Source of the DNA: Bacteroides sp.
GTDB lineage: Bacteria > Bacteroidota > Bacteroidia > Bacteroidales > Bacteroidaceae
Direction of reading: 5' to 3'
NCBI GenBank assembly: GCA_030152865.1
Contig: JASLIW010000046.1
Coordinates: forward strand, 1-16,124
Length of the DNA: 16,124 bases
In this document: positions 6,815-15,024 of the stretch, one piece after another
Layout: each line of letters opens with the position of its first letter
Position numbering within the stretch: position 1 is the stretch's first letter
Notes under the pieces: model-generated
What the model saw: the letters and a program-made list of their open reading frames with translations, nothing else
Told to the model about the DNA's origin: nothing
The model's database searches: none
Translations under genes and position numbers: made by a program

Positions 6815-7900
6815 TTAATCTTTCATTAGTTTTTGTTGGATAGCAGTGACTATTTCGTCTGGGCTAGGTACTACACCTCCCAGTCTACCAAAGTGTTCTA
6901 CCTGTACTTTACCATTGACAGCCAAACGAATATCTTCTACCATTTGTCCAGCATTCAATTCAACAGATAAAAAGCCTTTTACTTTGCCGCTGTATTCTTC
7001 AATGATTGCTGAGGGGAATGGCCAGAGTGTGATGGGGCGAATTAAGCCTATTTTTAGGCCTTCCTCTTTAGCCATTTCTATGGCCTTTTGGCTGATACGT
7101 GCCATAGCACCGAAAGCCACGATGATGTAGTCTGCACCTTCGCAGTGAAGTGCTTCATAGCGCACTTCATTGGCTTCTACTTGTTTGTATTTCTCTTGTA
7201 AGTGAAGGTTTTTGCGTTCCATGACATCCGATTGCAGCTCTAAGGAGGTTATGATGTTTGGCTTTCTATCGGCAGTTTTACCTGTCGATGCCCATGGACA
7301 GCGTCTGATTACCTCTTCATCACTTAGCCGCTCCCTTTGTTCGGGTAGTTCTAGTTTTTCCATCATCTGACCCACTACACCATCAGCAAGAATCATTACT
7401 GGGTTGCGGTATTTGAAGGCTAAGTCAAATCCCAGTCCTACAAAGTCTGCCATTTCTTGTACAGAGGCAGGGGCTAGGGTTATGAGTCGGTAGTCTCCAT
7501 GACCCCCTCCTTTTACAGTCTGGAAGTAGTCTGATTGACTAGGTTGTATTGTACCCAAGCCTGGGCCTCCACGCATCACATTGACAATCAAACAGGGGAG
7601 CTCTGCTCCTGCAATATAAGAGATTCCTTCTTGTTTTAAGCTAATGCCAGGACTTGAAGAAGAGGTCATCACCATCTTACCTGTTCCTGCACCTCCATAT
7701 ACCATATTGATGGCAGCTACCTCACTTTCTGCTTGGAGTACAACCATACCAGTGGTCTCCCAAGGGCGAAGTGCTGCTAATGTTTCTAGTACTTCAGACT
7801 GAGGAGTTATGGGATATCCAAAGTATCCATCTACTCCGTAGCGTATGGCAGCATGGGCTATAGCTTCATTGCCTTTCATTAATACGATTTCTTTTGCCAT
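6815..7900 (-). CDS. vorB: 2-oxoacid:acceptor oxidoreductase, alpha subunit (VorB-like)
   Basis: 361-residue alpha subunit, closest in recall to Bacteroides proteins annotated '3-methyl-2-oxobutanoate dehydrogenase subunit VorB'. It carries the pyrimidine-binding half of the TPP site. Motifs include GYPITPQSE (28-36), the AES..AA segment (57-63) with the conserved glutamate, TSSSSPGISLKQEG (79-92), and MRGGPGLGTIQPSQSDY (109-125). The last part of the chain has the usual transketolase-C-like domain (IRPITLWPFP near the C-terminus). The enzyme would act on branched-chain 2-oxoacids from valine, leucine and isoleucine, or on 2-oxoglutarate; these paralogues are hard to tell apart by eye. It lies 10 nt after the ferredoxin gene and 5 nt before the small membrane-protein gene. 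Confidence 0.9.
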   Translation of the reverse strand: MAKEIVLMKGNEAIAHAAIRYGVDGYFGYPITPQSEVLETLAALRPWETTGMVVLQAESEVAAINMVYGGAGTGKMVMTSSSSPGISLKQEGISYIAGAELPCLIVNVMRGGPGLGTIQPSQSDYFQTVKGGGHGDYRLITLAPASVQEMADFVGLGFDLAFKYRNPVMILADGVVGQMMEKLELPEQRERLSDEEVIRRCPWASTGKTADRKPNIITSLELQSDVMERKNLHLQEKYKQVEANEVRYEALHCEGADYIIVAFGAMARISQKAIEMAKEEGLKIGLIRPITLWPFPSAIIEEYSGKVKGFLSVELNAGQMVEDIRLAVNGKVQVEHFGRLGGVVPSPDEIVTAIQQKLMKD

Positions 7901-7910
7901 AACATGTCTT

Positions 7911-8141
7911 TTATTTATCGGTTTTTACTCTATACACAGTGATACATCCATCGGGACATACTGTAGCACAACTGCTACACCCATTGCAAGTATCTTCTAG
8001 CACGGGCTGTGCAAAATTATATCCTTTCATATTTACCTCCTTAGCCAAAGAGATAACTTGGAGCGGACAAGCCACTACACAAAGATTGCATCCTTTGCAT
8101 CTTTCTGTATTAACTACAATAGCTCCTTTCATTTTTGCCAT
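7911..8141 (-). CDS. 2[4Fe-4S] ferredoxin-like delta subunit of the oxidoreductase
   Basis: 76-residue electron-transfer subunit (KorD/VorD type). Two complete CxxCxxCxxxCP motifs are seen: CKGCNLCVVACP (15-26) and CNGCSSCATVCP (52-63), enough for two [4Fe-4S] clusters. A ninth cysteine (C66) follows the second motif. The protein passes electrons from the TPP-bound intermediate to soluble ferredoxin. ATG at 8141 is used; a second in-frame ATG three codons on is also possible. It precedes the alpha gene by 10 nt, and the order delta-alpha-beta-gamma is the usual one, apart from the small membrane protein inserted between alpha and beta. Confidence 0.93.
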   Translation of the reverse strand: MAKMKGAIVVNTERCKGCNLCVVACPLQVISLAKEVNMKGYNFAQPVLEDTCNGCSSCATVCPDGCITVYRVKTDK

Positions 8142-8151
8142 AATCTTGGAT

Positions 8152-8496
8152 TTATTGGTTGAACATATCTTTATTATAGAAGTTCATGATATCTATAAGC
8201 ATAGATTTTGCAGTAGAAGCAGGGCTATGCGGGTTTAGATCTAAGGCATATTGGTAATGGTTCATTGCTAGTTGCCAATTACCTAATTTGCGATAGGCAT
8301 TCCCCAAAAGATAATGAATTTTATCTTGATTTGCTGATTCCGAATTAAGAAGTTTATGAAGTCTCTCTATCGATTCATCTACCTCTCCATTCTGAATGCT
8401 TTTTAGTATTGTTACGTATTGGTTATCATTCATATTACTTACATAGAATCTATCAAAGATAGTTTTTAAATCTATAAAATTATCGCTTAGCTCCAT
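8152..8496 (-). CDS. Small tetratricopeptide-repeat protein heading the operon
   Basis: 114 residues with no signal peptide, so probably cytoplasmic. One clear TPR unit lies at about residues 58-91: HYLLGNAYRKLGNWQLAMN and YQYALDLNP show the W/L-G-Y-A-P spacing. A weaker preceding helix pair (QYVTILKSIQNGEVDESIERLHKLL) is probably a degenerate repeat. The start ATG at 8496 has AAGAGA just upstream on the coding strand; an internal ATG at 8433 would give a 93-residue form. The gene ends 10 nt before the ferredoxin subunit, so it is the first cistron. TPR proteins bind other proteins, and a role in assembly or stability of the oxidoreductase is an inference. The upstream region offers only a 7-of-8 match to TAnnTTTG (8518-8525), without a -33 element. 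Confidence 0.78.
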   Translation of the reverse strand: MELSDNFIDLKTIFDRFYVSNMNDNQYVTILKSIQNGEVDESIERLHKLLNSESANQDKIHYLLGNAYRKLGNWQLAMNHYQYALDLNPHSPASTAKSMLIDIMNFYNKDMFNQ

Positions 8497-8572
8497 ATTT
8501 CTCTTAGCAAAACACCCTAAAAGTACTCATTTGGTGAACGTTTTTAATGGAGTCGTAAAATAGCGTATACCA

Positions 8573-8604
8573 AAAAGGCACCCTTTAATTAAAGGGTGCC
8601 TTTT
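8573..8604 (-). terminator. Intrinsic terminator of tkt-rpiB
   Basis: A perfect 32-nt palindrome with 14-bp arms AAAAGGCACCCTTT and AAAGGGTGCCTTTT around AATT. It is 17 nt past the rpiB stop. On the minus strand the GC-rich stem is followed by a run of T, so it works as a classic terminator in that direction. Confidence 0.9.
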
Positions 8605-8621
8605 CATCGTGTTAAGTTTGT

Positions 8622-9068
8622 TTATTCTTTTACAGGAATTTTATCGATTCTTTTTTGATGCCTACCTCCTTCAAACTCGGTTTGGAAAAAGGTAGTTAGT
8701 ATTTTATCAGCTTCTTGTGTAGAAATAAATCTACCTGGCATGACTAAGACATTAGCATCGTTGTGCAAGCGAGCTAGTGTAGCTATCTCTTCTATCCAGC
8801 AAAGTGCAGCACGAATTCCCTGATGTTTGTTCAAGGTCATATTAATGCCATTTCCACTTCCACAAACTGCTACTCCTAAGTCACAGTCTCCTGCTTCAAT
8901 AGATAAAGCTAGAGGGTGTGCAAAGTCAGGATAATCACAACTATCTGTTGAGTGTGTTCCAAAGTCTTTTACATCATAGCCTTTGCTTTTTAGCCATTCA
9001 GAAACGAATGACTTGAGTTCGTAGCCAGCGTGATCCGAGCAAATACCAATCATTTTTAATGTATCCAT
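8622..9068 (-). CDS. rpiB: Ribose-5-phosphate isomerase B
   Basis: 148-residue RpiB/LacA/LacB-family enzyme that interconverts ribose-5-phosphate and ribulose-5-phosphate in the cytoplasm. Diagnostic residues are present: SDHAG (11-15) near the N-terminus, DYPDFA (45-50), the catalytic cysteine C69 in CGSGNGI (69-75), and HNDANVL (102-108). Length matches the family. The ATG at 9068 begins 1 nt after the transketolase stop, and a clear AAGGAG lies inside the end of tkt at a suitable distance, so translation is probably coupled. Together with transketolase it covers part of the non-oxidative pentose phosphate pathway, consistent with its position. Confidence 0.95.
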   Translation of the reverse strand: MDTLKMIGICSDHAGYELKSFVSEWLKSKGYDVKDFGTHSTDSCDYPDFAHPLALSIEAGDCDLGVAVCGSGNGINMTLNKHQGIRAALCWIEEIATLARLHNDANVLVMPGRFISTQEADKILTTFFQTEFEGGRHQKRIDKIPVKE

Positions 9069-9069
9069 T

Positions 9070-11079
9070 TTATAGCATCTCCTTTACTTGTTTGTACACA
9101 TTATCGGCTGTGAAGCCCAGCTTTTCGTCTAGTACGGTGTAGGGTGCTGAGAATCCAAATGAGTTTAGACCAAAGACTTTGCCATGAGGTCCTACAAGAC
9201 CCTCTAAGGTTACTGGCAATCCAGCTGTTAGTCCGAACACCTTGGCATCTGATGGTATAGTAGACTCTTGATAAGTCTTGCTTTGATTACGGAATAAGCC
9301 TTCTGATGGTGCAGATACTATGCGTACTTTTACTCCATCCTTACGTAGTTTTTCTGCTCCAGCCACTAAAGTAGATACTTCAGAACCAGAGGCTACCAAT
9401 ACTACATCTGGGTTTTGATCTGAGCCCGCAACAATATAAGCTCCCTTGGCTGTTTGAGCGTAGTCATTTCCTTGGGGTAGGTTTTCTATGTTTTGGCGTG
9501 AGAAGATTAGGCCTGTTGGTGTTGATGTATTCTCCATGGCAAGTCTCCAAGCGTGTGTAGCTTCTTCTACATCAGCAGGACGAAGTACGAGCATAGAATT
9601 CTTTCCGCTGTGGTTTTGAAGTTTTTCCATTAAGCGGATTTGTGCTTCCTGCTCTACAGGCTCGTGGGTAGGTCCATCTTCACCTACGCGGAACGCATCA
9701 TGTGTCCAGATAAACTTAACAGGTTGTTCCATAAGTGCTGCCATACGAATAGCAGGTTTCATATAGTCAGAGAATACAAAGAAGGTTGCACAGGCTGCTA
9801 TAACACCACCATGTAGGGACATACCTATGCACAGACAAGCCATAGTGAGCTCAGATACACCAGCTTGTAAAAAGGCTCCTGAAAAGTCACCTTTAGTAAA
9901 GGCATGTGTCTTCTTTAAGAATCCATCGGTCTTATCTGAGTTAGATAAGTCGGCAGATGATACAATCATATTTTCTACCTTTTCAGCCAAAGTACCTAGT
10001 ACTGTAGCAGAGGCGGCACGAGTAGCTGCATTAGGTTTCTGCTCAATAGCCTCCCAGTTGATTTCAGGTAGTTTACCTGCAAAGAAGTTATGGAATTTTT
10101 TAGCAAGCTCAGGGTTTTCCTTTTCCCATTTTGCTTCTTCTTTGTGTTTTTCAGCTACAATAGCTTCCAACTCTTTAGCACGCTTAGCATAGAGTTCTTT
10201 CACTTCGGGGAAGATAACAAAAGGATCTTTAGGATCTCCACCCAAGCTTTCGATTGTTTTTTTATAAGCTTCACCACCTAGGGGGTTACCATGTGTAGAG
10301 CAGTTGGCCTCATTGCTACTTCCATCTGCATTTAGGGCACCTTTACCCATAATGGTTTGACCAATAATAAGAGTAGGCTGACCTTCTACAGCTTTGGCTG
10401 CTGTTAATGCTTTGCGTATTTCTTCGGGATTGTTACCGTCGATTTTAATAACCTTCCAACCCCAAGCTTCATATTTCATTCCTACATTTTCGCTTGTTAC
10501 AGCGTTGATGTCTGTGGATAGTTGGATGTCATTAGCGTCGTAAAACATGACTATGTTGTCAAGGCCTAAGTGTCCAGCTATACGACCAGCACCTTGAGAT
10601 ATTTCCTCTTGAATACCACCATCAGAGATATAGATATAGATGGTTTGGTTCATTCTTTCACCAAATCTAGCTTTTAAGAATTTAGCAGCTATGGCTGCAC
10701 CAATACCAAATGTGTGACCTTGACCGAGTGGGCCAGAGGTGTTTTCAACGCCTCTCATTACATCTACTTCAGGGTGACCAGGAGTAGGGCTATCCCACTG
10801 ACGAAATTGTTTCAGTTCGTCGATTGTATATTTGCCTGTCAGTGCTAGTGTAGAGTAAAGCATAGCAGACATATGACCAGGATCTAAAAAGAAGCGGTCT
10901 CTTCCTTCCCATTTAGGGTTCTTAGGATCGTAAATTAAGAACTCAGAAAAGAGTACATTGATAAAATCTGCTCCTCCCATGGCACCTCCAGGGTGACCAG
11001 AATTTGCTTTTTCGACCATCGATGCTGCCAAAATTCTAATATTATCAGCTGCACGATTCATGAGTTTAGTGGTATTCAT
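9070..11079 (-). CDS. tkt: Transketolase
   Basis: 669 residues from the ATG at 11079. The frame extends upstream to a TTG at 11106, but that overlaps the promoter box, and MNTTKLMNRAADNIR is the expected N-terminus. The enzyme moves two-carbon ketol units between sugar phosphates using TPP. Seen: H29 in SGHPGGA, H69 in DPGHMSAML, SDGGIQEE (152-159) with the metal-binding D153, and FYDANDIQ (179-186) supplying N183 and I185 as the usual metal contacts. The catalytic glutamate E410 is in GVSELTM, and H472 is in GEDGPTHEPVEQ. The TPP motif differs from the usual GDG...EG in having SDG...EE, a form I recall from Bacteroides homologues. Domain order is the standard Transketolase_N, PYR and C. It is the first gene of a two-gene operon with rpiB. 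Confidence 0.96.
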   Translation of the reverse strand: MNTTKLMNRAADNIRILAASMVEKANSGHPGGAMGGADFINVLFSEFLIYDPKNPKWEGRDRFFLDPGHMSAMLYSTLALTGKYTIDELKQFRQWDSPTPGHPEVDVMRGVENTSGPLGQGHTFGIGAAIAAKFLKARFGERMNQTIYIYISDGGIQEEISQGAGRIAGHLGLDNIVMFYDANDIQLSTDINAVTSENVGMKYEAWGWKVIKIDGNNPEEIRKALTAAKAVEGQPTLIIGQTIMGKGALNADGSSNEANCSTHGNPLGGEAYKKTIESLGGDPKDPFVIFPEVKELYAKRAKELEAIVAEKHKEEAKWEKENPELAKKFHNFFAGKLPEINWEAIEQKPNAATRAASATVLGTLAEKVENMIVSSADLSNSDKTDGFLKKTHAFTKGDFSGAFLQAGVSELTMACLCIGMSLHGGVIAACATFFVFSDYMKPAIRMAALMEQPVKFIWTHDAFRVGEDGPTHEPVEQEAQIRLMEKLQNHSGKNSMLVLRPADVEEATHAWRLAMENTSTPTGLIFSRQNIENLPQGNDYAQTAKGAYIVAGSDQNPDVVLVASGSEVSTLVAGAEKLRKDGVKVRIVSAPSEGLFRNQSKTYQESTIPSDAKVFGLTAGLPVTLEGLVGPHGKVFGLNSFGFSAPYTVLDEKLGFTADNVYKQVKEML
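9079..9084 (-). promoter_or_regulatory. Shine-Dalgarno sequence for rpiB inside the end of tkt
   Basis: AAGGAG on the minus strand (9084-9079) lies 10 nt upstream of the rpiB ATG and overlaps the last codons of tkt. It supports the ATG at 9068. Most other starts in this window lack such a site, as is usual in this phylum. Confidence 0.7.
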
Positions 11080-11103
11080 AATCATTTCTATTAATATTCT
11101 ATA

Positions 11104-11136
11104 CAAAGATAAGTTTTTGTCTTGAAGTAAGCCAAA
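11104..11136 (-). promoter_or_regulatory. Bacteroides-type promoter for tkt-rpiB
   Basis: On the minus strand TATCTTTG (11111-11104) matches TAnnTTTG and TTTG (11136-11133) lies 21 nt upstream. A start about 5-8 nt downstream would leave a leader of about 20 nt before the ATG at 11079. The rest of the 231-nt gap to galK (11137-11256) shows no gene. Confidence 0.75.
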
Positions 11137-11256
11137 AATGGTATTCTGTATTTCGCTTACTCTATTTATCTAGTGTTTAAACCAATGAAAATATCGTTTT
11201 GTTCATCAGGAGTCCTTAAGATAAGAAATGTTTAAGGTATAAATTGACTAAATGTC

Positions 11257-11288
11257 AAAAAAAGAGGAGCTCATGAGCTCCTCTTTTT
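11257..11288 (-). terminator. Intrinsic terminator of the gal operon
   Basis: A perfect palindrome at 11259-11288 with arms AAAAAGAGGAGCTCA and TGAGCTCCTCTTTTT. It begins 22 nt after the galK stop, and on the minus strand the stem is followed by seven T. A classic intrinsic terminator. Confidence 0.92.
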
Positions 11289-11310
11289 ATAGTTATGCTT
11301 GTATTTAGCC

Positions 11311-12465
11311 TTAGTCAAGTCGTCTAGCACCATCACTAATAACAACATCATACACCTTAGGCTCTTTACCAAATTTGGTTTTAAATGCCTCCTTAGTAGT
11401 TTGGATGAAGTTTTCATAAAGCTCATCTTTTACTAAGTTGATGGTACATCCACCAAAACCTCCACCCATGACACGCGAACCAGTTACGCCACACTTTTTA
11501 GCGCAGTCGTTTAAGTAATCTAGTTCTTCACAGCTTACTTCGTAGAGTTTGCTCATGCCGTGATGAGTTTCGTACATTTTCTCACCCACTGTTTGGTAGT
11601 CGCCCTTTTCTAGTGCATCACATACATCTAATACGCGTTGAATTTCTTCTATTACATATTCTGCACGCATAAAGTCTTCTTCGCTGATGTCTGCTCTTAC
11701 TTCTTCAAGCATATCCATGTTGCAGTCTCTTAGAAACTCCACCTCTGGGTGCTTCTTCTGAATAGCAGCAACAGCAGTTTCACAACTTTCACGACGTTTG
11801 TTATAGGCAGAAGAGGCTAGCTCATGTTTTACAACAGAATCAAGTAAGACTAATTTGTAGCCTTTTGGGTCAAATGGATAGTATTCATACTCCAATGAGC
11901 GACAATCTAAGCGCATCAAGTGACCAGCTTTTCCAAAGATGGAAGCAAATTGATCCATAATACCACACTTCACACCCACGTAGTTGTGTTCTGTAGCTTG
12001 TCCCACTTTAGCTAATTCAAACTTTTCAATTTTGTTGTCACCAAAAAGTTCGTTGATGGCAAAAGCATAGGTACTTTCAATGGCTGCAGAAGATGACATA
12101 CCTGCACCCAAAGGTACATCTCCAGAGAATGCAGTGTCAAAGCCTTTGACATCAACTCCTCTTTTTATCATCTCTCTACACACACCAAATAAAAACTTAG
12201 CCCAACCTTCTTTAGGCAGGTCTTTTTCTTCTAGGCCAAACTCAGTATGTTCGTCCAAGTCAATAGCATAAGCCTTTACTTTATCGGTGCCATTGGGTCT
12301 GATCTCTGCTATGATGCCTTTATCAATAGCTCCAGGAAATACAAAACCTCCATTATAATCCGTGTGTTCTCCGATCAAGTTAATGCGACCAGGAGAAGCA
12401 TATAGTGTGCCTTTTTCATCACCGAAGTGCTCAATAAAATGCTTTCTAACTTCTTCTTTTTTCAT
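11311..12465 (-). CDS. galK: Galactokinase
   Basis: 384-residue GHMP-family kinase that phosphorylates alpha-D-galactose to galactose-1-phosphate with ATP. All three family motifs are present: the galactokinase signature GRINLIGEHTDYNGG (26-40), the ATP-binding loop PLGAGMSSSAA (118-128), and the C-terminal GSRVMGGGFGGC (329-340). The catalytic aspartate is D171 in GIMDQFAS, and H34/D36 contact the sugar in known structures. Length is normal. It is the last gene of galM-carrier-galK, 34 nt after the carrier stop, and is followed by a strong terminator. No galT or galE is found in the window, so the next Leloir steps must be encoded elsewhere. Confidence 0.96.
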   Translation of the reverse strand: MKKEEVRKHFIEHFGDEKGTLYASPGRINLIGEHTDYNGGFVFPGAIDKGIIAEIRPNGTDKVKAYAIDLDEHTEFGLEEKDLPKEGWAKFLFGVCREMIKRGVDVKGFDTAFSGDVPLGAGMSSSAAIESTYAFAINELFGDNKIEKFELAKVGQATEHNYVGVKCGIMDQFASIFGKAGHLMRLDCRSLEYEYYPFDPKGYKLVLLDSVVKHELASSAYNKRRESCETAVAAIQKKHPEVEFLRDCNMDMLEEVRADISEEDFMRAEYVIEEIQRVLDVCDALEKGDYQTVGEKMYETHHGMSKLYEVSCEELDYLNDCAKKCGVTGSRVMGGGFGGCTINLVKDELYENFIQTTKEAFKTKFGKEPKVYDVVISDGARRLD

Positions 12466-12499
12466 GATAGTGTGTCTTTCTTGGTTCTAAATAATGGTT

Positions 12500-13783
12500 T
12501 TACTTTGTAACGATATCGGTGTTTACATTCTTAGATCCTACAAGCGCGTAGAATAATAGGTAAATAGCGCCACCGAAGATTAGCCAGAAGCTAGCCATAA
12601 AGGATACATTATCAGCGATAACACCTTGTAGTAGAGGAAGAATACCACCACCACACACAAGCATCATAAAGATACCTGAAGCAGCTTCTGTATATTTACC
12701 TAGGCCTTCAACAGCTAGGTTGAATATACCACCCCACATCACTGAAGTACAAAGTCCACAAAGGGTTAAGAACATAATAGCAATAGGTACCTCAGTTAGT
12801 CCGAATGAAATATCACTTAGGAATACTGGCATTTTAACTACTGTGTCGGTAGAGCTAAAGATAGCTAAGATTACAAAGATACCAGCTAGTATAGCTGTAA
12901 AGCTAAGCATAGCCTTACTAGATACCTTACCTCCGATAGATGCACCTACTAAACGGCCAATAAGCATTAAGAACCAGTATGTTCCTACTACGGAGCCTGC
13001 AATAGTTGTATCTATGCCTAGACCACCTTCTGCTAGTGAAGAAGTCATGTAGAGGTTGCTAAAGTTAGGGATACCTACTTCGATACCTACATAAATAAAG
13101 ATAGCTACAGCTCCTAAGATAAAGTGTCTAAACGAAAGTGGACTGTGTTTGTCTTTCTCTGCTGATACTTCTTTCTTATCTAGTCTTGGTTCAGGTATAT
13201 CTACTGCAAGCAATACAACAAAAACGAGTGCAAAGATACCCATAGCAATAAATAAAGCAGGGTTTGCATCTTTAATTGATGCTTGTGACGCATTACCGAT
13301 TAGGTAACCCACAAGAACAGGTACAATCGTTGCATTTAAGGAGTTGAAAGAACCACCAATCTGGATGAGCTGGTTACCTTTCTTACCACCACCACCAAGG
13401 GTGTTTAGCATAGGGTTAACTACGGCATTAAGCATACACATAGAAAAACCAGAAACAAAAGCTCCTGTTAAGTAAACGGCAAAGCTACCCATTCCACCTG
13501 AAAGGTATTGGATACCTACACCTACAAAGCCTACAGTAACAGCTATTAATGCTGTTTTCTTATATCCTACTTTCTGTAAAAGTAGTCCAGAGGGAATTCC
13601 CATAAATGCATAAGCTATAAAGTTAGCTGCATTACCTAATTGTGACATGAAGTTGGATGCACCAAATTCACTCTTTACGATTACTCCCATTGGGTTTTGT
13701 AAGCCAGTTACAAATGAAATCATACCAAACAGTGCGATCATCATAATGATGGGCAGCGTATGATTTTTACTTTGATTAGTCAT
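12500..13783 (-). CDS. gluP: Glucose/galactose MFS transporter (FucP/GluP family)
   Basis: 427-residue inner-membrane sugar:cation symporter of the major facilitator superfamily. Around twelve hydrophobic segments can be followed through the chain, with a longer polar stretch in the middle (about residues 200-220, IPEPRLDKKEVSAEKDKHS). The family loop between helices 2 and 3 is IPSGLLLQKVGYKKT (63-77), close to the FucP/GluP form. The conserved sugar-transporter phrases LNAVVNPMLN and QIGGSFNSLNA also fit. Sitting between galM and galK makes galactose or glucose the likely substrate, but FucP-family members also carry fucose and the specificity is inferred from context. Gaps of 29 nt to galM and 34 nt to galK are consistent with one transcript. 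Confidence 0.88.
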   Translation of the reverse strand: MTNQSKNHTLPIIMMIALFGMISFVTGLQNPMGVIVKSEFGASNFMSQLGNAANFIAYAFMGIPSGLLLQKVGYKKTALIAVTVGFVGVGIQYLSGGMGSFAVYLTGAFVSGFSMCMLNAVVNPMLNTLGGGGKKGNQLIQIGGSFNSLNATIVPVLVGYLIGNASQASIKDANPALFIAMGIFALVFVVLLAVDIPEPRLDKKEVSAEKDKHSPLSFRHFILGAVAIFIYVGIEVGIPNFSNLYMTSSLAEGGLGIDTTIAGSVVGTYWFLMLIGRLVGASIGGKVSSKAMLSFTAILAGIFVILAIFSSTDTVVKMPVFLSDISFGLTEVPIAIMFLTLCGLCTSVMWGGIFNLAVEGLGKYTEAASGIFMMLVCGGGILPLLQGVIADNVSFMASFWLIFGGAIYLLFYALVGSKNVNTDIVTK

Positions 13784-13812
13784 GTTATAAATTGATTAGT
13801 TAATTGATTGAA

Positions 13813-14880
13813 TTATTTAAACTTATAAATTGTGTGCTGTTGATATATTTCCCCAGGCTCTAGCTTAGCAGTGGGGAAGTAGGCCTTATTGGGAGTATCG
13901 GGGAAGCATTGTGCTTCAAAGCAAATGGCACTGCGTTTGGGGTAAGTAGCGCCATGAGCTCCCTTAAATCCTCCCAGCCAATTGCCGGTATAGAGCTGTA
14001 CTCCCAGCTCAGTGGTATAAACCTCCATTAGTCTACCCGATTTAGGATCTTCGCAAGTAGCTGCCAAAGTAAGTGTTTGGGGCTCTGTTTTATTTAGTAC
14101 ATAGCAGTGGTCGTAGCCAGCACCATGTTTTAGGTCGATAAAGTCTGCATCTATACGCTTACCAACTACTTGAGGGGTCCGAAAATCCATCGGTGTTCCC
14201 TCTACCTTTGCTATTTCACCAGTAGGTATAGATGTTTCATCAATAGGGATGTAGTGATCGGCATTGATTGTCACTATATGATCTTCTATGCTAGGGCTTG
14301 GGTTAGCAATACCTGCTAAGTTGAAAAAACCATGGCTAGTAAGGTTTACCACAGTTGTTTTATCGGTTGTTGCCTCATAGTCGATATGTAATTCATTAGA
14401 TGTGTCTGAGAGGGTATAGGTGAGCTCTACTTTTAGATTACCGGGAAAACCCTCTTCCCCATCTTTTGAGGTGTAGGTAAAGGTAATGCTATTCTTTTGT
14501 TTCTGTTCTGCATCCCATACTCGGGTATGGAAGCCTGTGGGCCCTCCGTGCAATGAATTTGGTCCGTTATTGATACTTAGGGTGTATTCTCTGTTTTCTA
14601 AGGTGAACTTACCCTTGGCTATGCGGTTAGCATATCTTCCTACAACTGTATTTAAAAAGGGCTCAGGACAGTTGAGGATATCCTCTAAACTGCTGTGCCC
14701 CAATACAACATTGTCAAATTTTTGGTTTTTATCTGGAACTTGAATCGCCAAGATCGTACATCCATAGTTAGTAACTGCCACTTCCATTCCTAGCTTATTG
14801 CTTAAAATGTATAAGTCCGTTTTTTTACCATCAATAGTGGTTTGAAAGTCTTCTTTCTTGAGATTAGATTTATTAGTCAT
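13813..14880 (-). CDS. galM: Aldose 1-epimerase (mutarotase)
   Basis: 355-residue galactose mutarotase-like enzyme that interconverts alpha and beta anomers of galactose and glucose, supplying alpha-galactose to GalK. Catalytic residues of the GalM family are present: GRYANRI (81-87, with the substrate-binding arginine R82), NSLHGG (108-113), the general acid H183 in LTSHGFFNL, D257 in GYDHCY, and the base E322 in FEAQCFPDTPN. There is no signal peptide, so it acts in the cytoplasm, unlike secreted GalM versions found in some Bacteroidetes loci. It is the first gene of the operon, preceded by a near-ideal promoter, and is divergent from manA. Confidence 0.95.
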   Translation of the reverse strand: MTNKSNLKKEDFQTTIDGKKTDLYILSNKLGMEVAVTNYGCTILAIQVPDKNQKFDNVVLGHSSLEDILNCPEPFLNTVVGRYANRIAKGKFTLENREYTLSINNGPNSLHGGPTGFHTRVWDAEQKQKNSITFTYTSKDGEEGFPGNLKVELTYTLSDTSNELHIDYEATTDKTTVVNLTSHGFFNLAGIANPSPSIEDHIVTINADHYIPIDETSIPTGEIAKVEGTPMDFRTPQVVGKRIDADFIDLKHGAGYDHCYVLNKTEPQTLTLAATCEDPKSGRLMEVYTTELGVQLYTGNWLGGFKGAHGATYPKRSAICFEAQCFPDTPNKAYFPTAKLEPGEIYQQHTIYKFK

Positions 14881-14902
14881 ATGATCAATTTTGTGTGTTT
14901 CT

Positions 14903-14934
14903 CAAATCTAGGAGTACATAAAAATACATGCAAA
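14903..14934 (-). promoter_or_regulatory. Bacteroides-type promoter for galM-gluP-galK
   Basis: On the minus strand TTTG (14934-14931), a 20-nt spacer, and TAGATTTG (14910-14903) form an exact match to TTTG-N20-TAnnTTTG. Transcription would start about 15-20 nt before the ATG at 14880. This is the best promoter match in the window. Confidence 0.82.
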
Positions 14935-15024
14935 TAAAGATAAATTCTAAGTCTCTAACAAGTTTATATCTTTAAATCTCCCTTTTGTAATGCGTTTCGT
15001 AAAGATAATGATTACTATGATTTA

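Noticed and set aside
9827..10281. Plus-strand frames opposite transketolase
   Set aside because: Antisense to a conserved enzyme, without a promoter or start signal and without family likeness.
11080..11106. Longer transketolase start at TTG 11106 or ATG 11085
   Set aside because: The TTG overlaps the -7 promoter element, and the N-terminus expected for the family begins at the ATG at 11079.
11214..11237. Inverted repeat CCTTAA...TTAAGG in the tkt-galK gap
   Set aside because: Only a 6-bp AT-rich stem with a 12-nt loop. It is not next to a start or stop and is easily due to chance.
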